Origin: Phormidesmis priestleyi | GTDB taxonomy: Bacteria; Cyanobacteriota; Cyanobacteriia; Phormidesmidales; Phormidesmidaceae | Assembly: GCA_003242115.1 (NCBI GenBank) | Contig: QBMP01000103.1 | Location: forward strand, 1 to 11,959 | Direction of reading: 5' to 3' | DNA: 11,959 nucleotides | Part shown: in pieces, positions 7,596 to 11,959 of the stretch | How positions within the stretch are numbered: position 1 is the stretch's first letter | Layout of the letters: the number at the start of each line of letters is the position of its first letter | Translations under genes and position numbers: made by a program | The notes under the pieces: generated by a model | Told to the model about the DNA's origin: nothing | What the model saw: the letters and a program-made list of their open reading frames with translations, nothing else | Databases searched by the model: none

Positions 7596-8867
7596 TTAAC
7601 TCTTCTGATCAATGGCCAGAGCGGCTTCTAAAGCGGCTTTTTCTTTGGCACGGCGGGCGTAGGGCTGTAAGTCGGCTAGGCTTGACCCTGAGAGCAGGCT
7701 CAAATTCTCTAAGCCCATACCTTTCATCAATAGCTCTATGCACCAAGTTTGATGCGCTTGAAAGGGCGTGATCTGTTTGATATCGCTAACAGAATTAGTC
7801 GTATCAGCGGTAGCGATCGCGGCCCACAAAGTCAGGATTCCAGCTTCAGCTAAAGGTTCTCCTGGCTCGGCAATAAAAACATAGGGGCTGTCATCTGAGC
7901 GGCTTTTCAGCCACTGGGTCAGCGGATTTTTTAAGTAGGTGCCGTAACGATTGCCCATGATCCATCGGTTTAGCGGGACTTGTCGGGGGGCAAAGCCGGT
8001 GAGGGCGAGCAAGTGCTGATTTTTGCCGCTGAGGGAGTGCGATCGCAGCAGCATCGCGGCTTCTTCTATGCGCAGCCCTGCGCCGAACAGCAGGTACGTG
8101 AGCGCGTAGGCTTGTAAGCCTTGCTTTTTGGCGGTTTGAAAAAGCGATCGCACCTTCTCAGCGGGTAGATCTGCTACCGTCGTATTGGCTGTCGCATGGG
8201 CTGAGCCAGCTAAATTAACACGCTCAGCCGTTTCATTTAGGATTGCATCTGCCGTTTCATTTAGGATTTCAGCTGCCGTCCCAGCGGTCATCTGCTCAGC
8301 GGCCAAAAACAGCGTCTTCACAGCGGCTAAAAACTCATTAGCATGGGGCCATAGACCATGATCTTCACTGCTAAAGGTCAGTACTGCATAGCCCAAAATT
8401 AGCGTATTCAACAGCCCCGCAGCCGATTCAATCGAGAGATTCGCCGGAAGATCGACAGCGGATAGTCGTAAATAGCTGACGGTTTGCTGATTAGCCTGAC
8501 GCAGCGCTTGGCCCAGCGCCTGACGATTTTCAGGGGGCGATTGACCGGCTTCATCAATCAGCGATCGCACCAGTTCCGGCACCTCACCTAATAGATCCAA
8601 CCCTAGTGAACCGTAGGCCATCAGCGGATCGTTCGCACCCATAATGCCAGTGAGGGCAACCTGCATTTGCGCCAAAATAGACGCCTCTTGCAATACCGCC
8701 AAAAGCAAGCCCTGCTTGCTGCCAAACTGACGAAATAAGGTCACCTCATTGACTTCTGCCTGCTCAGCAATTTCTTTCGTCGTCGTCGCCGTAATTCCCT
8801 GCGCTAAAAATAGCGATCGCGCCGCTGCAACAATCCGCTCACGGCTAGAGGGCTTACGTTCAGTCAT
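7596..8867 (-). CDS. TetR/AcrR-family regulator fused to a degenerate tyrosine-recombinase-like domain (423 aa)
   Basis: Residues 8-55 form a classic TetR helix-turn-helix: R-E-R-I-V-A-A-A-R-S-L-F, then T-T-T-K-E-I-A-E-Q-A-E-V-N, then T-L-F-R-Q-F-G-S-K. Residues about 56-193 look like the helical ligand-binding and dimer domain, which brings the TetR part to the usual ~190-200 residues. The chain then continues through a low-complexity linker (195-232) with a duplicated I-L-N-E-T-A motif. Residues 234-415 resemble the catalytic domain of phage-type integrases: box I-like A-G-L-R-I-E-E-A with Arg266, a R-Q-V-P-L strand (295-299), P-F-Q-A-H-Q-T-W (368-375) where integrases have P-H-D-L-R-H-T-F, and L-S-G-S-S-L (392-397) where they have L-G-H-S-S-L. 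A tyrosine sits at 403. The key His and second Arg are replaced, so it is probably a DNA-binding or dimer module, not an enzyme. It is divergent from the desaturase, with palindromes in between, and is the likely repressor of that gene. Confidence 0.88.
   Translation of the reverse strand: MTERKPSSRERIVAAARSLFLAQGITATTTKEIAEQAEVNEVTLFRQFGSKQGLLLAVLQEASILAQMQVALTGIMGANDPLMAYGSLGLDLLGEVPELVRSLIDEAGQSPPENRQALGQALRQANQQTVSYLRLSAVDLPANLSIESAAGLLNTLILGYAVLTFSSEDHGLWPHANEFLAAVKTLFLAAEQMTAGTAAEILNETADAILNETAERVNLAGSAHATANTTVADLPAEKVRSLFQTAKKQGLQAYALTYLLFGAGLRIEEAAMLLRSHSLSGKNQHLLALTGFAPRQVPLNRWIMGNRYGTYLKNPLTQWLKSRSDDSPYVFIAEPGEPLAEAGILTLWAAIATADTTNSVSDIKQITPFQAHQTWCIELLMKGMGLENLSLLSGSSLADLQPYARRAKEKAALEAALAIDQKS
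8227..8274 (-). repeat. 24-bp tandem duplication in the TetR-recombinase linker
   Basis: Two adjacent 24-bp units begin GCCGTTTCATTTAGGATT and differ at two of their last six bases. A third partial GCCGT follows. They encode the duplicated I-L-N-E-T-A motif (residues 201-214) in the linker between the two domains. Confidence 0.85.
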
Positions 8868-8901
8868 TACTTTTAACCACTACTCTCAATCATTGTCATA
8901 G

Positions 8902-8974
8902 CTACCTTACCGAGTACAATCCAGCATTTAGAGTCTGAAAATAGCTAAAAGGAAAGGTAGCAGATACTACCTTA
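8902..8974. promoter_or_regulatory. CTACCTT elements, including a 20-bp inverted repeat at 8954-8973
   Basis: At 8954-8973 a perfect 7-bp inverted repeat reads AAGGTAG-CAGATA-CTACCTT. A third copy of the half-site, CTACCTTA, lies at 8902-8909, nearer the regulator's start codon. This motif is unrelated to the TGCAAGT palindromes next to it. It may be an operator for a different DNA-binding domain or protein, possibly acting on the regulator's own promoter. No clear minus-strand -35/-10 pair was found. Confidence 0.5.
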
Positions 8975-8984
8975 GAGGTATTTT

Positions 8985-9001
8985 TGCAAGTATCACTTGC
9001 A
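8985..9001. promoter_or_regulatory. 17-bp palindrome (operator 1) overlapping the desaturase -35
   Basis: TGCAAGT-ATC-ACTTGCA is a perfect 7-bp inverted repeat with a 3-bp centre, a size and form typical of TetR-family operators. Its right arm contributes the TTGCA of the predicted desaturase -35 box. The binding protein is inferred to be the adjacent TetR-type regulator. Confidence 0.7.
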
Positions 9002-9025
9002 TCTTCCCAGCCACCGAGCTATAAC
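8997..9025 (+). promoter_or_regulatory. Predicted promoter of the desaturase gene
   Basis: TTGCAT (-35, 8997-9002) and TATAAC (-10, 9020-9025) are separated by exactly 17 bp. Transcription would begin near 9032, leaving a leader of about 34 nt before the ATG at 9066. The -35 lies inside operator 1 and the start site inside operator 2. Confidence 0.6.
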
Positions 9026-9031
9026 TATGAA

Positions 9032-9048
9032 TGTAAGCGTTACTTGCA
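9032..9048. promoter_or_regulatory. Imperfect 17-bp palindrome (operator 2) at the predicted desaturase transcription start
   Basis: TGTAAGC-GTT-ACTTGCA matches the first palindrome closely: the right arm is identical, the left arm has two changes, and the centre is again 3 bp. The centres are 47 bp apart. Two sites with the same arm sequence in one intergenic region make a chance palindrome unlikely. Confidence 0.6.
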
Positions 9049-9065
9049 ATACTCTACAGTAGGCT

Positions 9066-10016
9066 ATGAACACCCGCAACTTGCCCCAACCCCATTTAAA
9101 ATCGCGATCGCCTGAATTTGAACCAAATGTTCATTTCTCTGAAGCCATGAGTACTGAAGCAATGAGCGCTGAAGCCCCGACCGACTCAAGCGCTGATTCG
9201 GTTGCCCCCAAAATTAGCTGGGCTACCATCGGCTTTTTTGCAGTGTTTCATGGCTTGGCCCTATTAGCTCCTTGGTTTTTCTCTTGGTCGGCTCTAGGCG
9301 TTGCCATTGTTCTACACTGGCTGTGTGGTAGCGTCGGCATCTGCATGGGCTATCACCGCATGTTGAGCCATCGGAGCTTTCGAGTACCGCAGTGGCTAGA
9401 GTACGTGATTGCGACAGTGGGCGCGCTGGCGCTTCAGGGCGGGCCTACCTTTTGGGTGGCTGGTCACCGACAGCATCACGCCTTTACAGAGCATGTAGAA
9501 AAAGATCCCTACTCTGCGAAAAAGGGGTTCTGGTGGAGCCATATGTTCTGGATGTTCTACCTTAAGCCCGAAGTGTTTGACCGTAAGGTGTACGCCAAAA
9601 ACGCGCCCGATATTGCCCGCGACCCTTACTACGCCTTTCTGGACAAGTACTTTTTGGCATTACAGGTGCCGCTTGGCCTAGTGCTCTATCTGCTCGGTGG
9701 CTGGTCGTTTGTGATTTATGGCGTGTTTGTGCGAGCGGTGGTGCTGTGGCACTGCACTTGGCTAATTAACTCAGCCAACCACATGTCCGGCTATCGCCAC
9801 TTCGATACCGATGACAACTCTCGAAACCTCTGGTGGGTAGCCATTTTGACCTATGGAGAAGGCTGGCACAACAACCACCACGCCTTTCCTAAAATGGCCA
9901 AAGCTGGGCTAACGCCTTGGGAAATAGACATGACTTGGTGGCTGATTAAAGGGCTCAAGTCCGCAGGGCTAGCGACCAAAGTGGTAATGCCTTCAGCAAA
10001 AGCTAGGCTGCTCTAA
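9066..10016 (+). CDS. desC: Acyl-lipid delta-9 fatty-acid desaturase, DesC type (316 aa)
   Basis: A membrane di-iron desaturase that inserts the first cis double bond into saturated fatty acyl chains of membrane lipids. The three histidine boxes are present: H-R-M-L-S-H (97-102), H-R-Q-H-H (134-138) and H-N-N-H-H (268-272). Hydrophobic segments lie at about 53-70, 76-95, 112-126 and 196-228, as expected for two membrane hairpins. The cyanobacterial patterns L-Q-G-G-P-x-F-W-V-A-G-H and T-Y-G-E-G-W-H-N-N-H-H-A are clear. The first ~45 residues are a variable polar extension with a duplicated E-A-M-S motif, so Met28 (9147) or Met33 (9162) could be the true start. None of the three has a good Shine-Dalgarno sequence; 9066 is kept because it fits the predicted transcription start. 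It is transcribed divergently from the TetR-type regulator and closed by its own terminator. Activity position is inferred from the family. Confidence 0.93.
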   Translation: MNTRNLPQPHLKSRSPEFEPNVHFSEAMSTEAMSAEAPTDSSADSVAPKISWATIGFFAVFHGLALLAPWFFSWSALGVAIVLHWLCGSVGICMGYHRMLSHRSFRVPQWLEYVIATVGALALQGGPTFWVAGHRQHHAFTEHVEKDPYSAKKGFWWSHMFWMFYLKPEVFDRKVYAKNAPDIARDPYYAFLDKYFLALQVPLGLVLYLLGGWSFVIYGVFVRAVVLWHCTWLINSANHMSGYRHFDTDDNSRNLWWVAILTYGEGWHNNHHAFPKMAKAGLTPWEIDMTWWLIKGLKSAGLATKVVMPSAKARLL

Positions 10017-10037
10017 ATTGAGCCGATTGTGACCAAA

Positions 10038-10053
10038 ATCGTTAATAAACGAT
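10038..10053. repeat. 16-bp inverted repeat before the desaturase terminator
   Basis: ATCGTT-AATA-AACGAT is a perfect 6-bp stem with a 4-nt loop, 21 bp past the desaturase stop. It may add 3'-end structure; no role is shown. Confidence 0.4.
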
Positions 10054-10060
10054 ACCAAAG

Positions 10061-10107
10061 ATTGGGCTTTTAACCTTGTTTCGCAGGATTAAAAGCCCAA
10101 TTTTTTT
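10061..10107 (+). terminator. Strong intrinsic terminator of the desaturase gene
   Basis: A perfect 13-bp stem (ATTGGGCTTTTAA pairing with TTAAAAGCCCAAT) encloses a 15-nt loop and is followed by a run of T ending at 10107. It lies 44 bp after the desaturase stop. Confidence 0.93.
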
Positions 10108-10218
10108 CTGATTTTTTGCTTCACATCATGAAGCAGTTCATAAAGTTCTGATGTGTCAAAGACTAAGAGCCCCTTCTTCCTGAGCGATCGCTAGCGCTAA
10201 TCCAAATGATTGCCCGTT

Positions 10219-10234
10219 GGTAGAGCCAACTGGC
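10219..10234 (+). repeat. 16-bp direct repeat, copy 1 (upstream of the HAD gene)
   Basis: GGTAGAGCCAACTGGC recurs exactly, in the same orientation, at 11045-11060, so the two copies bracket the HAD phosphatase gene. An exact 16-mer match 826 bp apart in non-coding sequence is unlikely by chance. Confidence 0.8.
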
Positions 10235-10263
10235 GGATTGATCATGAGCGGATTGATCATGAG
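10234..10263 (+). repeat. 15-bp perfect tandem duplication
   Basis: Two exact copies of CGGATTGATCATGAG, each holding the palindrome TGATCA, lie 33 bp before the HAD start codon. They adjoin the 16-bp direct repeat. Confidence 0.9.
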
Positions 10264-10295
10264 ATAGTGTTAGGCGATCGCTCAGCTGTGGGCTT

Positions 10296-10961
10296 ATGCC
10301 AAAAATCACACACCTAATTTACGATTTTGACGGGCTGCTGCTGAATACAGAGCCCATTTATCGCTCTGTATATGAAAAAATTGCCCAGCGATATGGTAAA
10401 GCGGTGACTCCGGCACTGCATCGCAAAATTATGGGCCGCCAAGCCATCGACTGCGCCCAAATCTTGATTGAAGATCTGGCCCTGCCGCTGACGGTGCAGG
10501 CGCATTTAGAGCTGCGCAATCAGCTTATTTTTGATCGGTTACCCCAGGCGCAGCCAATGCCGGGAGCGGTTGCGCTGACTCAGCGGTTTCATGCGCTAGG
10601 GGTGCAGCAGGCGATCGCCACCAGTTCCGCAGAAGTCACCTTTAAGCTCAAAATTCAGCGCTATCACGACTGGCTAGCGCTGTTTGAAGTGATAGTGCTG
10701 GGCAGCGATCCGGCAGTCAAGCGCAGCAAACCAGCTCCAGACAGCTTTTTGGTAGCGGCGCAACGCCTCGGCGCGCGGCCAGAGCAATGCTTGGTATTTG
10801 AAGATTCTCCGGCGGGGGTGCAAGCGGCCAAGCAGGCGGGCATGAGTGTCGTTGCAGTGCCAGCCGCCTATATGGATAGAGCGCTTTATCACCAAGCGGA
10901 TGAAGTGATTACTCAGCTCGCTGAATTTGATCCTCAGCGCTGGCAACTGCCGGTTGTGTAG
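10296..10961 (+). CDS. HAD-superfamily phosphatase, pseudouridine-5'-phosphatase/GPP-like (221 aa)
   Basis: A cytosolic phosphatase of HAD subfamily I. Motif I is D-F-D-G-L-L-L-N-T-E, with the nucleophile Asp10 and acid/base Asp12. A helical cap follows (about 17-85). Motif II is A-T-S-S (108-111), motif III is Lys145 in S-K-P-A-P-D, and motif IV is F-E-D-S-P-A-G-V with Glu169 and Asp170. The overall pattern is closest to eukaryote-type pseudouridine-5'-phosphatase (HDHD1) and glycerol-phosphate phosphatases: H-L-I-x-D-x-D-G-L-L-L near the start, then M-G-R-x-A and V-L-G-x-D-P. Substrate calls in this family are unreliable, so a small sugar phosphate or nucleotide is as far as the sequence goes. 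Length is normal and all catalytic residues are present. ATG 10296 has only a weak GGG nearby. It is a single-gene unit with no obvious terminator. Confidence 0.88.
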   Translation: MPKITHLIYDFDGLLLNTEPIYRSVYEKIAQRYGKAVTPALHRKIMGRQAIDCAQILIEDLALPLTVQAHLELRNQLIFDRLPQAQPMPGAVALTQRFHALGVQQAIATSSAEVTFKLKIQRYHDWLALFEVIVLGSDPAVKRSKPAPDSFLVAAQRLGARPEQCLVFEDSPAGVQAAKQAGMSVVAVPAAYMDRALYHQADEVITQLAEFDPQRWQLPVV

Positions 10962-11044
10962 TTGCCGCCAGCTATTTCAAGTAGGCAAATGCGATCGCTA
11001 GGGTTTCAATCAGCTTCACATTTCGGCTTTTTGTGTAAAATCAC

Positions 11045-11060
11045 GGTAGAGCCAACTGGC
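11045..11060 (+). repeat. 16-bp direct repeat, copy 2 (downstream of the HAD gene)
   Basis: An exact copy of the 16-mer at 10219-10234, in the same orientation, 84 bp past the HAD stop codon. Confidence 0.8.
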
Positions 11061-11138
11061 AGCTACTGCCATTGAGCCTCTCCGTGAATATAACAGGAGA
11101 AGAACAGCGCGTTACTATTTATACATTGCTATTACTTA

Positions 11139-11160
11139 GTTATTGTTTAGTTATTGTTTA
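11139..11160 (+). repeat. 11-bp tandem repeat in AT-rich leader
   Basis: Two exact copies of GTTATTGTTTA, preceded by a partial third (TTACTTA). They lie about 70 bp upstream of the small membrane protein gene and could be protein-binding sites or slippage products. Confidence 0.75.
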
Positions 11161-11228
11161 GCCGCCAAGAATCCCTCAGTATAAAGTCAGAATATAGCAT
11201 CCAAATATCCAACCTGGAGGTTGTTACT

Positions 11229-11354
11229 ATGCTCCGTATTATTACTTATAGCCTGTGTGCAGCCGGGTTTGGTTTCTGCGCTGTGCTAGCCGTCATTTGC
11301 TTTTTTGTACTTGAGCCGAGAGCTTTTATTACCCCCTCCAGCGAAACTCTCTAG
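11229..11354 (+). CDS. Small single-pass membrane protein (41 aa), unknown function
   Basis: The 41-residue product has a short basic N-terminus (Met-Leu-Arg), one hydrophobic helix at about 4-28 with two cysteines (9 and 17), and a short polar tail ending S-S-E-T-L. ATG 11229 is chosen because GGAGG sits 8 nt upstream, one of the best ribosome binding sites in the window. A TTG at 11154 in the same frame has no such signal. A strong terminator follows 45 bp after the stop, which makes a compact single-gene unit. I do not recognise it among the small photosystem, cytochrome b6f or NDH subunits. It could be a small membrane regulator or an accessory subunit; that is a guess from size alone. 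Confidence 0.7.
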   Translation: MLRIITYSLCAAGFGFCAVLAVICFFVLEPRAFITPSSETL

Positions 11355-11399
11355 CGGCCCATTTGGTTTTTAAGTTTGTTTATTGAGTAAGTTGCTTTC

Positions 11400-11434
11400 T
11401 CTCGAAGATCGATTAGATCTTCGAGATTTTTTTT
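11400..11434 (+). terminator. Intrinsic terminator of the small membrane protein gene
   Basis: An 11-bp perfect stem (TCTCGAAGATC pairing with GATCTTCGAGA) encloses the loop GATTA and is followed directly by eight T. On the minus strand the hairpin is followed by AGAAAGC and lacks a T-run, so it serves the plus strand and not the converging carB. Confidence 0.93.
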
Positions 11435-11456
11435 GTAGGCCAATGCTCAATAAAAC

Positions 11457-11959
11457 CTAAACTTTAGCCAGATAGTCTTGCAGCGCTTTTACCGTTAGCT
11501 TATTTTCTTTGAGAGAACCGATGGCGGCTAAGGTCGCTTTGGCACCCGCAATGGTAGTCACAATCGGAATTTTTGATTCGAGCGCAGTGCGGCGAATGAT
11601 GCGGTCATCTTCTTGGGCTGCTGCGCCAATCGGTGAATTGATAATGAGCTGAATTTCTTTGTTTTTAAGCGCGTCGCCCACATGCGGACGGCCTTCAAAA
11701 ATCTTGAGCACCATCGCGGCTTCTACGCCAGCAGCGCTCAGCGCTTTGTGAGTACCGCCCGTTGCTAAAAGCGTAAAGCCTAGTTCGGTAAAGCCTTTGG
11801 CAATCGGTACAACAGCTTCTTTGTCGCGATCATTCACGGAGATGAAAACGGTGCCAGCGGATGGCAAATGCTGGCCAGCGGCGAGTTCGGCTTTGGCATA
11901 GGCCAGCCCAAAACTGGTGTCAATGCCCATCACTTCGCCGGTAGAGCGCATTTCAGGGC
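11457..11959 (-). CDS. carB: Carbamoyl-phosphate synthase large subunit, C-terminal part (runs off the window)
   Basis: This is the last ~167 residues of CarB, which joins ammonia, bicarbonate and ATP into carbamoyl phosphate for arginine and pyrimidine synthesis. The visible part opens with P-E-M-R-S-T-G-E-V-M-G-I-D, the conserved end of the second ATP-grasp half. It continues with the MGS-like allosteric domain: V-F-I-S-V-N-D-R-D-K, then L-L-A-T-G-G-T, then I-I-N-S-P. In known enzymes this domain binds effectors such as UMP or ornithine. Full-length CarB has about 1,070-1,090 residues, so most of the gene lies to the right. The methionine at 11951-11949 is internal and not a start. The frame stays open to the window edge and ends at TAG 11459-11457. 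No terminator for this strand is visible just after it. Confidence 0.96.
   Translation of the reverse strand, partial: PEMRSTGEVMGIDTSFGLAYAKAELAAGQHLPSAGTVFISVNDRDKEAVVPIAKGFTELGFTLLATGGTHKALSAAGVEAAMVLKIFEGRPHVGDALKNKEIQLIINSPIGAAAQEDDRIIRRTALESKIPIVTTIAGAKATLAAIGSLKENKLTVKALQDYLAKV

Larger units (their letters stand above)
10108..10295. other. Intergenic region with overlapping hairpins and short repeats
   Basis: No gene is seen. Two mutually exclusive stems overlap: GCTTCA/TGAAGC (10118-10134, 5-nt loop) and CACATCA/TGATGTG (10122-10155). Two HIP1 octamers occur (near 10182 and 10274), the second just upstream of the HAD gene. The HAD promoter should lie here, but no clear -35/-10 pair is visible. 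Confidence 0.45.
10962..11228. other. Intergenic region upstream of the small membrane protein
   Basis: There is no gene above the noise. It holds a HIP1 octamer near 10991, the second copy of the 16-bp direct repeat (11045-11060), and an AT-rich tract with two exact 11-bp copies of GTTATTGTTTA at 11139-11160. TATAAA (11180-11185) and TATAGC (11193-11198) are candidate -10 boxes for the small gene. The best -35 candidate, TTGTTT at 11154, is 20 bp from the first, which is longer than ideal. Confidence 0.45.

Noticed and set aside
7596..8300. Active integrase and mobile element
   Set aside because: The recombinase-like part lacks the catalytic His and second Arg, is fused to a TetR repressor, and no attachment-site repeats or phage genes are nearby.
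10118..10155. Overlapping hairpins as a riboswitch for the HAD gene
   Set aside because: They lie about 140 bp upstream with short stems and no recognisable aptamer core, and could simply be the 3' flank of the desaturase unit.
206..10998. Scattered GCGATCGC palindromes as operators
   Set aside because: These are the genome-wide HIP1 octamers of cyanobacteria, found inside genes and between them alike, and are not specific regulatory sites.
11154..11228. Longer version of the small membrane protein starting at TTG 11154
   Set aside because: No ribosome binding site precedes the TTG and the added residues are not membrane-like, whereas ATG 11229 has GGAGG at ideal spacing.
11400..11434. Bidirectional terminator also serving carB
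   Set aside because: On the minus strand the hairpin is preceded by A and followed by AGAAAGC, so there is no T-run in that direction.

Overview
The window looks like the chromosome of a filamentous or unicellular cyanobacterium. About twenty copies of the cyanobacterial HIP1 octamer GCGATCGC occur in 12 kb, where roughly 0.2 would be expected by chance. The protein types agree: an acyl-lipid delta-9 desaturase, an SLH/WG-repeat surface protein, and remnants of the large cyanobacterial Ser/Thr kinase-ATPase-GAF-histidine kinase family. The species cannot be named from the sequence.

Layout, left to right. Bases 1-126 are a perfect-period 21-bp tandem repeat (six copies). It ends 9 bp before the stop of a small minus-strand gene for a hydrophobic-tailed protein of unknown function (136-552). 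A minus-strand pair follows: an exported SLH + WG-repeat protein (3468-1768), then an exported protein of unknown function (1702-833), 65 bp apart and probably co-transcribed.

Bases 3609-7574 are a decayed region. A C-terminal scrap of a zinc-type alcohol dehydrogenase (minus strand) and a 5'-truncated hybrid sensor kinase (plus strand) meet at about 3830. Both have lost their 5' ends at that point, as expected if one deletion removed the middle of a divergent gene pair. The kinase remnant is also split by an in-frame TGA at 5166-5168. Downstream of the TGA an otherwise intact 800-residue helical-repeat/GAF/histidine-kinase frame survives.

The most interesting region is 7596-10016. A TetR-type regulator with a C-terminal tyrosine-recombinase-like domain, apparently catalytically dead, is transcribed divergently from a delta-9 fatty-acid desaturase gene. 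The 198-bp space between them holds a 17-bp palindrome that overlaps a well-spaced -35 box and a related 17-bp palindrome at the predicted transcription start. It also holds a third, unrelated 20-bp inverted repeat. This looks like a local circuit that represses membrane-lipid desaturation, run by a regulator that may carry two DNA-binding folds. A strong intrinsic terminator closes the desaturase unit.

The right end has a HAD phosphatase of the pseudouridine-5'-phosphatase type (10296-10961), flanked by a 16-bp direct repeat. Next is a 41-residue single-pass membrane protein (11229-11354) with a strong ribosome binding site and its own terminator. The window closes with the C-terminal end of carB (carbamoyl-phosphate synthase large subunit) on the minus strand, running off the edge.
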